From the NCBI RefSeq assembly GCF_030272615.1, contig NC_081414.1, forward strand, positions 912,459,009-912,523,008: a stretch of 64,000 nt of DNA, read 5' to 3'. Every line of letters starts with the position of its first letter. Position 1 is the first letter of the stretch. This DNA is from Cryptomeria japonica. Taxonomy: Eukaryota; Streptophyta; Pinopsida; Cupressales; Cupressaceae. The notes beneath the pieces are model-generated. The model had not been told where the DNA came from, did not search any database, and worked only from the letters and a program-made list of their open reading frames with translations. Position numbers and translations under genes: made by a program. Positions 47,841 to 57,896 of the stretch are shown one piece after another.

Positions 47841-48389
47841 TTGAGCGCTGACACTAACCAAATCAAAAGAAGCCTATGTTGTTGGTCTTTTCCCCCCAAT
47901 GAGTGGTTCAAGGCCAACTTTGATGGGGTGGCTAAAGGAAACCCAAGCCCGACTGGTTGTGGTGGCATCATTCGTAATGGGGTTGGCTTTTGTATAGGAG
48001 CAATCGCCTATCCTTTAGGCATTCAAACCAATCATTTAGCGAAAGCTATGGGGGCACTTCAAGCTATTAAATTAGCCTCCAAGTTAGGGGTCAATTTGCT
48101 ATGGTTGGAAGGTGACTCAAAAAATATAATTAACTGCCTTATTGGCAGTCATCAACCCTCGTGGACCATCAAGAACATCATAGACTCTGCCAGAGATCTG
48201 CTAAAGGGGTTTAAGAAATGCCACATCACACATGTCTTCAGAGAGGCTAATCGAAGTGCAGACTGGGCGGCCAACGCAACAGTACAGAGCGAAACTATAA
48301 TTACCTGGAATGGCGAAAGGGATCTACCATGTGCGGCACGTGATATAGTTATTTATGAAAGATTACATGGTAAGCAGGGACAAATTTAG
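47841..48389 (+). pseudogene. LINE RNase H domain
   Basis: FKANFDGVAKGNPSPTGCGG (Asp), AKAMGALQAIKLA (Gln-containing position where Glu is usual: NHLAKAMGAL), LWLEGDSKNII (Asp) and FREANRSADWAAN (final Asp). It is open but frame-shifted relative to the zf-RVT part. The Glu of the active site appears replaced by Lys or Met. Confidence 0.83.
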
Positions 48390-48549
48390 TATCATTTCTC
48401 GAAGCGAAAGGCAATGTCGTGGCAATAGGCGTTGGCTCTGCAACTTACCGAGGAGGAAGTACAGTCATCATTGTAGTGTAATCTCGCATGCTTTATGGGC
48501 AATTTTAACCCTCCCCAACAACTACATTAGAAAGTTCTATAGTAATTGA

Positions 48550-50121
48550 AGTGGCTCTCACAGAGACTCTGGCAAGAAGAAAGTTATCAGTTTGAAGCTT
48601 CGGATTGAAATTAACAGAACCATAGGAGGTAAAAGGAAGAGAACGGAGGCAACTACCATTGAGAAATGGAAGAGTCGTCCGCAGGTCTGCAGCATCCTCC
48701 ATGCTGCCAAGATGACAAAATTTATGGAGAAAATGCAAGAGAAATGACCTGAAATCACCAATATTTTCAAGAAGGGTTAGAACGAAGGGACTCTCACCAT
48801 CGGAAACAAGAAGATTAAAGTGATCGAGACAATGATAGTGGAGGCCACTGGCATTCCAATGGAGGGCATCAAGTTTTACAGGGACAGAAAAATCTCTGAT
48901 GCAGCTATGAAGAAGTTCCCGAAGAATGAGGAGGAAAGGGCTAAGTTGGTGAAGGGAAGCCACACCTACTTTTTGCCTAAGGTAATCAAATTAATTTGGC
49001 GAAAGGTTTTACTTGCTATTATGGAGTTTATCACGCTTGATGGTAGAAATACTAGGGTTTATAGCTACCACTTTGTTCTGCTAAATCATTTTAGGCACAA
49101 GGATAAGATTTATCTTCCCTACTATCTTTTTTGCTCCCTTAACACGGGGATTAAGGATGCCATTTCCAACCCCCACATTAACCCAACAATACATGAAGGC
49201 TTGATGGTGATTCTGTATAATCACATCAAGAACATGACCATCCAGATCAATATTGCAGATATTTTCGACTCGAATGAAGATTTTGAGTTGGAAGAGGAAG
49301 AAGGTGACGGCTATGATACGGAAGCAGAAACTGAAGATGACCTCCAAATGGTCGGATCAAGCAGATGACAGAAAAAATTGGAACAGGGGAGACAAAATAG
49401 AGGGTTTGCTAAAAATAAACACAAAGGGGAGGATGATAGTTGGAATGAGGGGGAGGAAGGGAGTGCTAATGACACGGACATCGGAAGCGAGGAGGCTCAA
49501 ACCCAGGTGAGCTTGAAACATAAAAAGAAGAATTCAAAAGGGAGGGAGGTGGAAGAAAGGTCGCCTCTCAGGTCTGATTTGAAGCAGAAGAGCGTCATGG
49601 AGGACACATCAACGAAAGATGATCAAAAAACTGAGGACAGAGAGGTTAGTCTGGAGGTCAATCTTAATACCATGGATGTCAAGAACCAAGAAGAGCATCA
49701 AGTGGACATAGGCCTTTGCATAAATAACGGGACGGAGAACTTCAAACAAGCGCTCAACTGGATTCAAAAGGAAATCGAGGGCATAAAAGTCAAGCAAGCC
49801 CATGAAGCTGGGAAAATCGAAACCTTACAGGCCCTAGGTTCCAGAAAATTCAACTCCCTCCCAGAATGTCTTAGTGAGCTAACCAAGGCGATTGGCAATG
49901 CGGAGGAGATTATAAATGCCAACCGCAATAGTTTTACTCGCCTAAAAAATGGAGCAGATGCTACTGATCACAGACTGGATGGTATTGAGAGCACACTTAA
50001 AAAAATTGGGGAGCAGAGCCATAGGATCTTGAAGGCTACCTCGATGAGCATGAAAACCCTCGTCCACAAGCTGGAGAACTACCAAGGGGAAAATGATGGG
50101 TTGGTGCTTGGGATAGATTAG
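48550..50121 (+). pseudogene. Extra ORF downstream of LINE RNase H, unknown function
   Basis: One frame from about 48,550 with stops at 48,547, near 48,746, at 48,778 and at 49,366. Segments: KKKVISLKLRIEINRTIGGK, MTKFMEKMQEK, TLTIGNKKIKVIETMIVEAT, EGIKFYRDRKISDAAMKKFP and YSYHFVLLNHFRHKDKIYLP; then an acidic, Lys-rich linker and coiled coil (LDGIESTLKKIGEQSHRILK). The middle resembles proteins annotated as putative plant transposon protein; this is from memory and weak. It is interrupted at about 50,121. Plant LINEs normally end after RNase H, so this is unusual. Confidence 0.6.
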
Positions 50122-51579
50122 CCTAGTCTATGCTCTTGGATCCTTTTCTTGGATCACCTGGTATTCTCTACACACCCTAGGGTCTCTAGGACTTCCCTTG
50201 CTTGAGGAATCCCTTGACCTTGCCCAATTCCACCCACCAATGAGTTGCAATGCTCCTCCTAAGGTCTCACCTACTCATGAAACTCAAACCCCTTACTATG
50301 GCTAATAAGGGCTATGCTTGTTCTACACCTTCCAAGGTCTTAGCAAGGTCATATCAGGTCTAATTCATGGTCTTTCCACCCATTAATGTACCCCCAAGAG
50401 GTTTCAGGCCTTCAACCCCTTACCGATTTCACCATTTTGTGTTTTGGCTACAAAATAGGGCTACAAGGATTAGGACCAATTAGGCCTCCTAATCGATCTT
50501 CTAGGGCTCCCTCTCACAAACGATGCACAAACAACCCAAACTCCCAAAATGGACTACCATTCATTTGGCAAGGGCTCAAGGATTTCTTTGGTTTTGGGCC
50601 TCCAAGTGGCCGTACAGTGCCTAGGGCGAATTTTGGGGTTTTTAAGGGTTTTGTGAGGGTTTTTCTAGTCTGCCTGGGTCACAGTGAAGGTTTTGTGTTC
50701 TAGCCACCTTGTTTGGATTGGTGGTGACTTCCCCTTCACGTCAGTGGTGCTTCACACACTCCTCTACACATCCTCCAAAGGGTGCACTCTCCTCTGACCA
50801 ACCTTGCTCTTCAAGACCTCTGCAACAACAACCATTCCTAACCGGGCACTATCCAGTCTTGCCTAGGAATGGGTCTTCAAATGGCTTCCTTGCATTTTCA
50901 AGGGCCCTGCTTGCATGGAACTATGATACAATGTCTCTACTCTCATTCCCCATGGTTTCATGGTGATTCCACAATGGGGAATGGAGTTATGACTTCATTT
51001 GCACAAACCAGTCCAAACTGGACAATGACAATGCAATTTACAAAATATTTACAAACACACACAACCGGTAAATAAAAACCTAATCTAATTGCTCATAGTG
51101 AAAGTATTTACACCACGAAAGACATTCCACACATGTTTGCTCGCAAATCAATCCATTAGTTTGCTTGGTAACTTCATTCAAATTGACTGGTAACCCAAAA
51201 ACAGTCACAGTCAAGCTTTTCTTCCTTGGGCCGTACAATGTCTGACATCCAACCCTTTAACTTAGGGATTGTAATATCTTATACTACCCATACCTCAGTC
51301 GGTGTGCCAAATTTAGGGTCGTCCACGCCAACCTAAGGATTTTGGCCTCCTAGTGGAAAAGTTGCTTGACAACTTTTAAAAGTTGTCATGCAACTTTTGC
51401 AACTTTTGAGCAACTTTCCCAATGTTGCTTTTCATGACTCCTAGACCCACATTGGGCCAACCTAAGGACACCACCATGCTATGAAGGACCCCTAAACACC
51501 ACAAAGACACACATACCCTCCATTTTCAAGAAAATCTCAATCTTGACTTATAACCCCTAAGGTCTCCACTAGGACCTAT
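50122..51579. mobile_element. Inserted DNA of unknown type inside the LINE
   Basis: About 1.45 kb interrupting the last LINE ORF. No retroelement protein. It contains a 34-bp near-perfect palindrome at 51,361-51,394 with further CAACTTTT copies around it. Edges and target duplication could not be fixed by eye; a solo LTR is possible. Confidence 0.4.
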
Positions 51580-51875
51580 GAGCCCATGGCTCATTATTTT
51601 ATGTACAATGGCTTCATAAGAAGCATAACACAAATAAAACAAGAAGGAGGGAGAGCTTGGAAGGGTGCTCCTGCACCAGAAAAGGCTACGAAGGGTATTA
51701 TTGAGGTCAAAGATGACACCCCTGAGGATAAGGAAACTGGGCTCGAAAGAAGAACCAGAGCCAATACCAAAAGGATGTAGAACCAGAGCAAAGAAATAGA
51801 GGACATCAAGCGGGCTGTGAAAATTATGGATCAGTTGGAGCTGGAAGCGGAGGAGATGCTTCAAAATTTGACCTA
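51580..51875 (+). pseudogene. C-terminal part of the extra LINE ORF
   Basis: RTRANTKRM, a stop, then EIEDIKRAVKIMDQLELEAE and EMLQNLT: charged, helical, continuing the coiled-coil style of the segment before the insertion. The LINE 3' UTR follows to 52,066. Confidence 0.5.
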
Positions 51876-52066
51876 AGCTCGGGCTTCTGTCAGTCATTTT
51901 TGGTTTATAGTCAGTTCTGATCTTTTGCTTGCTAGCGTTTTGTACGTCCGCTGTCTTTTCTTTAGCTATTGTCTTTTGTTTAGCTATGCGTTAATGCTTA
52001 TCTTTTGATCTTCCTTCTGTACTAGGTTTCAAGAACCCATCAAAACCTGTTTTCCCTTAATAAAAA

Positions 52067-52081
52067 ACAAGAGGTTTGAAC
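52067..52081 (+). repeat. LINE target-site duplication, right
   Basis: ACAAGAGGTTTGAAC after the TAATAAAAA tail. Confidence 0.9.
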
Positions 52082-52780
52082 ATAAGAAAAAAGGAAGAGG
52101 ACATGGAGGTAAGGTAGGAGGAAGAACCTACAAGAATGGAGAGAATCAGCAAAAATGATTAAAAAGTGAAGATGGCAGCAATAGGACAACAAGGAATGAT
52201 GAGGGACAAAATTCAAGAGATCAAAATTTTCGAGGTGGAGGTAGAGGTCGTGGTTATCAAGGAGGTCCATTCAAAGGCACATGTTTCAAATGTGGAGAAG
52301 AAGGGAACTTATCCTATGAGTGTCCATAAGTAGAGGAGAAACCAAGAGGAAACAAGAGTATCAAGGAAGGGCAGCGAATGTCAATGAAGAGGAAGAGGCA
52401 CCTTCCTCACAATCTGAAGATGCAGAAGAAGGGGAAACCTTGATGACAAGAAGAACACTTCTTAATGATAACAATGAGCCTATGCAAAGGAAAAAGTTGT
52501 TCAAAACAAGGTGTAAGTGTGAAGGGAAGGTATGCAACATCATTGTAGACAACGGAAGCACGAACAATCTTATGTCCAAGGAGATGGTAAATAAGTTAAA
52601 ACTTGAAAGGATAAATACTGGATAGCTTGGGTTCAAGACACTCAGAAGTTGCTTGTGAATGAGCAGTGTAATGTGAAGTTCAAGATTGGAAACTATAGTG
52701 ATGAAATCCTATGTGATATCATCTCCATGGATGCTTGTCACATTTTGCTTGGAAGACCATGACAATATGACAGAAAAGCC
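52082..52780 (+). pseudogene. Chromovirus gag C-terminus and protease
   Basis: Gag resumes with HKKKGRGHGG. RGGGRGRGYQGGPFKG leads into the knuckle CFKCGEEGNLSYEC, where Asn replaces the zinc-binding His. The protease site is CNIIVDNGSTNNLMSKEMV (D-N-G in place of the usual D-S/G-G). HILLGRP, the flap end, lies near 52,745. Stops and frameshifts separate the pieces. Confidence 0.8.
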
Positions 52781-52849
52781 ATACATGATGGGTGTGCCAA
52801 CACCTATACAATTGTGAAGGATGGAGTGAAGCATAAGCTGAAACCTTTG

Positions 52850-53593
52850 AAGGAGGAAAATGTTCAAGTTTGTGGTAATGCTAGAGTTTGTTTAGTTGAT
52901 GCTAGAAAATTTCTTGATGGTATGAAGCATGAGAAGTTTTGTTTTGCTATTATTCCTAAAACTAACAAAGATGTGGGTGAAGAATTTCATACAAAAGTTG
53001 CAGATTTGTTGCAGGAGTTCCAGGACATAGTGTCTGATAATGCAGCGAAGGGACTCCCACCACTAAGAAAAATTGGCCATCTAATAGATTTGGTTCCAAG
53101 AGCTAGTTTGCCAAACAAGGCAGCTCACAGAATGACTCCTACCGAGACAGAAGAGCTCAATAGGCAAGTGGCAGAGTAATTGGAGAAGGGCTTGATTCGA
53201 GAGAGCTTGAGTCTGTTTGCAGTGCTTGCGGTGTTATCACCAAAGAAGAATGGAGAATGGAGGATGTGCATTGACTCCAGAGCTATCAACAAGATCACAA
53301 TAAAGTACAGATGTCCATTACCCCAAATGGATGACATCATGGATTGCTTGAGTGGGGCAAAATACTTTACTAAAATTGATTTGAAGAGTGGGTATCACCA
53401 GATAAGGATACGGGAAGGCGATGAGTGGAAGACTGCATTCAAGACAAAAGAAGGTGTGTATGAGTGGTTGGTCATGCCATTTGGGCTAACCAATGCACCC
53501 AACACATTTATGAGACTTATGAATGAAGTTTTGAAAGAGTTTCTTGGAAGGTTTGTGATTGTTTACTTAGATGATATTCTTATTTTTCAGTAA
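52850..53593 (+). pseudogene. Chromovirus reverse transcriptase
   Basis: GLPPLRKIGHLIDLVPRASL, then a TAA at 53,177 in LNRQVAE-stop-LEKG. The palm runs [52 protein letters not shown] and the catalytic [12 protein letters not shown]. Only a stop after LIFQ interrupts the following connection. The catalytic Asp pair is intact. Confidence 0.9.
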
Positions 53594-54422
53594 GACACTA
53601 GAGGAGCATTTGATGCATATTAGGTGTGTGTTTGAAAAGCTTAGAAAAGAGAAATTGCTGATCAATCTTAGGAAATGTAGCTTTGCGAAGAAGGAGTTGG
53701 TATACTTGGGTTTTGTGGTGTCAAGTGAAGACATCAAGATGGACCCAGAGAAGGAGAAAGCAATCTTGGAGTGGCCTACACCAGAAACAGTGGCCGAGGT
53801 GAGATCATTTCGTGGTTTAGCTAGTTTCTACATAAAGTTCATAAGAGGATTTAGTAGCATATGTGCCCCACTAACAAAGACTATGAGAGGTGATAAAAGG
53901 GATTTCAGGTGGACTTCAGGGGCAGCAAAGAGTTTTAATGTGTTTTAGAAAAAAATCACAGAGCAACCTATCTTAGCACTTTTGGATTTCAACAAGGTTT
54001 TTCAAGTGGATTGTGATGCAAGTGGTAGGGACATTGGAGTTGTTTTGAGCCAATATGGTAAACCCATTGCTTACTTTAGTGAGAAGTTAAACAATGCTAA
54101 GAAGAAGTATTATGTGTATGATCAAGAATTTTATGCTATGGTGCAAGCATTGAAAAAGTTGAGACACTACCTTTTTCCAAAAGAATTTGTCTTGTACACT
54201 GATCATCAAGCATTACAGTATTTGGGCAGCCAAGGTAAGCTAAGTCAAAGGCATATGAAGTGGGTTGAATTCTTACAAAGTTATACCTTTGTTTTGAAAC
54301 ATAGAAGTGGGAAGTCTAAGGGGTTTGCAGATGCTTTAAGTAGGAGGCAGAATTTGTTGATTGAAATACAGGTTGAAGTTGTTGGTTTTGATGAGCTCAA
54401 GGAGTTGTATGAAGATCTTTGA
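53594..54422 (+). pseudogene. Chromovirus RT thumb and RNase H
   Basis: [36 protein letters not shown] and RSFRGLASFYIKFIRGFS, then a TAG at 53,946. RNase H: FQVDCDASGRDIGVVLSQYG, YYVYDQEFYAMVQALKKLRH, LYTDHQALQYL and GFADALSRR. All main acidic residues are present. Confidence 0.88.
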
Positions 54423-55313
54423 TTTTGGAGAGGCATGGAAGGCTTGTAAGGATCCTATTGCAACAGATAGAACAAGGTGGGTGGATTATTTGATCCAAGA
54501 TGGTATGTTGTTCTGAGGTAATCAATTATGCATTCCTAGGAGTTCTTTGAGATTGAATTTGATTAAGGAAAAACATAGTGGAGGTCTTGCAGGACATTTG
54601 GGTTTTGATAAGACAATAGCACTTGTTGGAGAAAAGTAGTATTGGCCTCAAATGCAGCAAGATGTAAAGAAATATGTTCAAAGTTGCAGGATTTTTCAAG
54701 TAGCAAAGGGTGTTAGTCAAAACACTGGATTGCATCACCCACTACCTGTACCTGAGAGGCCATGAGAGGAGCTTAGCATGGATTTTTTTCTTGGATTACG
54801 AAGAACACAGAGGGGTTATGATTCCATCTTTGTGGTTGTTGATAGGTTTTCCAAAATGGCACATTTATCCCATGTAAAAAGACTAATGATGTTGTGCATA
54901 TTGCAGATTTGTTTTTTAGAAAAATAGTGAGACTACGTGGACTTCCAAAGAGCATTGTTTCAGATAGAGATACCAAGTTTGTGGGCTACTTTTGGAGGAC
55001 CTTGTGGAAGAAGCTTAAGATTGATTTGAAGTTCTCTTCAGCTTACCATCCTCAAACAGATGGCCAAACAAAGGTGGTGAATAGGAGCTTGGGAAATTTG
55101 TTGAGATGTCTAGTTGGAGACAAGCCAAAGGTGTGGGACTTGATTCTACCTCAAGCAGAATTTGCCTACAACAACTCGGTGAATAGAAGTACAGGTAATT
55201 CTCCATTCCAAATAGTTTATGGCAGCAATCCAAGAGTTGTTTCAGATTTAAAAAGGATTGATAGTGTTGAAAAGAAAAGTGCAGAGAGGCAGAGGATTTT
55301 GCAGATCATCTGA
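54423..55313 (+). pseudogene. Chromovirus integrase (catalytic Glu replaced by Lys)
   Basis: Zinc end: GGLAGHLGFDKTIALV ... YVQSCRIFQVAKG, where Phe replaces the last zinc-binding Cys. Core: [20 protein letters not shown] (Asp kept), then a shift near 54,880, SIVSDRDTKFVGYFWRTLWK (Asp kept) and HPQTDGQTKVVNRSLGNLLR, where Lys stands at the catalytic Glu (DGQTEVVNR). Stops occur near 54,515, 54,637 and 54,764. Confidence 0.87.
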
Positions 55314-55740
55314 AGAGGCTACATGAAGAGGTAAGAAATCACATCAACAAAATGAATTTTCAGTATAAATCTAAGGCTGATTTGAAAAGGAAACATCAGG
55401 AGTTTCAGGTTGGAGATGAAGTAATGGTGCACTTGAGAAAATAAAGATTTCCAATAGGTACTTACAATAAGCTCAAGGTTAAAAATTTGGTCCATGTAAG
55501 ATTGTAAGTAAACATGATATAGGTGACATCACAGAGGCACGGTTGAGCATTCCAGAATCTACTTCAAATAGGTGTGAAATAGAGACAATTTTGGACAACA
55601 AAATGAGTAAGAGCACAAGGAACAAGCAATACTATGAATATTTGGTAAAATGGCTTGGATGACCTATTGAAGACTCATCTTGGCTATGAGAAGCACAAGT
55701 TAAAGGCCTTGGTTTTCCTCTTGACAAGTGACGGGGTCAC
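55314..55740 (+). pseudogene. Chromovirus integrase C-terminus and chromodomain
   Basis: QVGDEVMVHLRK corresponds to the GPY/F module. After frameshifts, ETILDNKMSKSTRNKQYYEY and LVKWLG-stop-PIEDSSW give a chromodomain, the histone-mark reader that targets these elements to heterochromatin. Two stops fall within it. Confidence 0.75.
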
Positions 55741-55762
55741 TTTTCTTTCTACCATGGGTGTC

Positions 55763-56479
55763 TGATGCAGGCCATCCTCCAGATAGGGAAAGAATCTCTG
55801 CACAAATTTTAATTTTCTTTCCCTGCAGAGAATATTAATTGCTGGCTGGGTTGTGGAGTCCTCCCGTGGGGACCTAATATTAGCAAAATTTCTTTAAAAT
55901 GGTCAGTAACGTAGGATTTACTATTTGGGCAGGTTTTGAATTAATGGTCCTTTTTCAGTTTTGGGGGAAACTTCTAGAGAGGCTGCGATAGCTTATTCAG
56001 CAGCAGATTTTGGTGTTTAAAAGGATAGGGGGTTGGTTTTGGATTATTTTTTTTAGTGCTTGGGAAGGGGAAGGGTCTTTGGTAGTAGTGTTCTCTGGGA
56101 TAGAGTTTCCAGATTTTGTTTAGAATAGAATAAAGAGGTGGGAGTTTGTTTGTTATTAAGAATCCAAGGGTGGAATATGGTATTGTTTGTTGTAGGTTTA
56201 GAGCTAAGTTTCTCTACTTGAAGGAGGCTTTTGGAAGCCATTATTGCTGTTAATAATACTTCATTGTTACAGGCCTATGATGAGGTAAAATCAGATTGAG
56301 ATGTTGTAAAGTGAAGCCAATAGGCTCACCATTCTGTGTTGCAAATCTACTTGAAGTTTCAATAATAATCTTTAAAATTTGTGGCTCAATTTGTTGTTCA
56401 GTTTCATTTATTTTGTTAACATATACATATACTAGATTTGTATGTGTTTGGAGTGCTGGTTGTGGCAGGTCAGTGCGGA
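55763..56479 (+). repeat. Chromovirus 3' LTR, last ~25 bp missing
   Basis: It starts TGATGCAGGCCATCC and ends CAGTGCGGA, where the 5' LTR continues GTTTTCAATCTCC to its end. It passes straight into TTTTGTTGAG of the duplicated flank; the TTTT is shared, which suggests a microhomology junction. Confidence 0.82.
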
Positions 56480-56773
56480 TTTTGTTGAGTTTATGTCATG
56501 TTGTAAAGTTGCAGCCAAAAATTAGGTCTGCCAAGTCACAGGTTTTTGAACTATTGAGCATACTATTTGAAGGTGACCCAAAATTCGCTTTACATAAACC
56601 CTCACCAAGTTACAAGTCATAAGAAAAGCCTTAATTAGTGTTCAAAATTTTAACTCAAAAAGAACCTTGACCATAGGATCTCAGATTACCATCAATGTTG
56701 GAAAAATGAGGTCACTTAAGTCAATAGATTTGGATCATTCATTCTTGCAAATGCACCAAATGATATAAAGGTT
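56480..56773 (+). repeat. Right copy of ~294-bp flanking duplication
   Basis: TTTTGTTGAGTTTATGTC to GATATAAAGGTT, followed by unique DNA (GGTCTAGAG). See 44,868-45,183. Confidence 0.85.
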
Positions 56774-57061
56774 GGTCTAGAGTAAAATGAGAGCCTGCTA
56801 CAGTTTGAACCTGAGTAGTTTACATGAGATACCCCATCTTAACCACTAAATCACGTGAATAGACTTGAATTTGTAATTTTGACAGCACTGGAATACCTTT
56901 CATGTTCGATATAAGACAAATAATGAGGAGAATGGAAACAATATCTATCTCAAATCCACATAGTTTGTAGCAAATGTCATCATTAATCATGCCTTTGGCA
57001 AAGTTTAAATTTAAATTAAAGAGCACTAGGCTTCTAGTGTTAAAGATGGAAATATGTTTAA
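56774..57061 (-). other. 3' flank of the methyltransferase gene
   Basis: Probable 3' UTR and downstream DNA; no other feature. Confidence 0.4.
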
Positions 57062-57896
57062 TTATTTATACGCTATGCCAAATACATGTGAGCTAACAAG
57101 AGATACTGTCTTGATTGATTTCATGTTGATATCAACCTTAGAAAATCCAGATTCACTGATGAGTTTTCCTGTCTCGCGTGTGAGGTGACACCCATCTGAT
57201 GCAAATTGCTGTAGCGGATCCAGTAACTTCTGCCAAAACCTCAGGAGTGTGCCATCTGAAATATGTTAAAACAGAGAAAAATCATTCAAATTGGTTGACA
57301 TTCAAGATCTTAAAAAAATTTGGATACTATTACTGCCAAATTTATTGTTGTCAACAAGTAATAGGGAACAGTAACCTGGGGCAGCCACATGTTCCACAAA
57401 GATGAACTGGCCACTAGGTTTCAGCACCCTCTGCACTTCTACAAGGAAAGACAGAATTTGAATGTAAACTAAGGAAGCATATTGTAATGGTGGTCCTTTC
57501 AACACACAATTAGCACTATGTATTTCTCTGAAAGTTATGGCCTTACATGTTAAAAAATAATCTAAAAATTCAAGATGTCACCGTTAAGGAGATATCAAAG
57601 CCATATTATAGTACCCGTGCATGTTTTAATTGATAAGCCCCTTTCATGTATCAGTTGGAGAAACTGGTTTCTACAAATATCAGTTTATCATGTCCAATGC
57701 ATCTCAAGAGGAAAACAGTTTCACATTCTTTCAATAACTATTTCAGTTCAGTTTCCTTGTATTAAGCTTCATCAATGAAAATTTAGATAAAAGTAGTACC
57801 TTTCAACGTCTTCCTCACATCACTGACAGAACACAAAACTAGAGTACCAACAACTGCATCCATGCTTGAATCAAGGACCGGCAAAGCCTCCCCAAC
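57062..57896 (-). CDS. SAM-dependent methyltransferase (METTL7-like), last three exons
   Basis: Three exons on the minus strand join in frame with consensus splice sites: 57,800-57,896 (acceptor CAACAG, donor AAAG|GTACT), 57,376-57,438 (acceptor CTTGTAG, donor CCCCAG|GTTACT) and 57,062-57,255 (acceptor TTTCAG), ending in TAA at 57,062-57,064. The product reads VGEALPVLDSSMDAVVGTLV, CSVSDVRKTLKEVQRVLKPS, GQFIFVEHVAAPDGTLLRFW, LDPLQQFASDGCHLTRETGK and SGFSKVDINMKS, the C-terminal half of a class I methyltransferase of the METTL7-like plant family. No stops or frameshifts. The exons with the SAM-binding GxGxG motif lie upstream (to the right) and were not found, so introns are long or the gene is partial. 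The substrate is unknown. Confidence 0.85.

Larger units (their letters stand above)
46846..52066 (+). mobile_element. 5'-truncated LINE with an extra 3' ORF
   Basis: The exact 15-bp duplication and the TTAATAAAAA tail fix both ends. Content: RT C-terminus, zf-RVT and RNase H (46,860-48,389), then an ORF region (48,550-50,121 and 51,580-51,875) and a 3' UTR. About 1.45 kb of other DNA interrupts the last ORF. Confidence 0.87.
45184..56479 (+). mobile_element. Ty3/gypsy chromovirus, gag split by a LINE
   Basis: 5' LTR, initiator-Met primer site, gag, protease, RT, RNase H, integrase, chromodomain and 3' LTR, in the Ty3 order. The C-terminal chromodomain defines chromoviruses. A 5.2-kb LINE lies inside gag. 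It is flanked by a ~294-bp duplication of host sequence. Pol carries stops and a lost integrase Glu. Confidence 0.87.

Noticed and set aside
50386..50966. Two plus-strand ORFs in the insertion inside the LINE
   Set aside because: No domain or codon signal; random open frames in CT-rich DNA.
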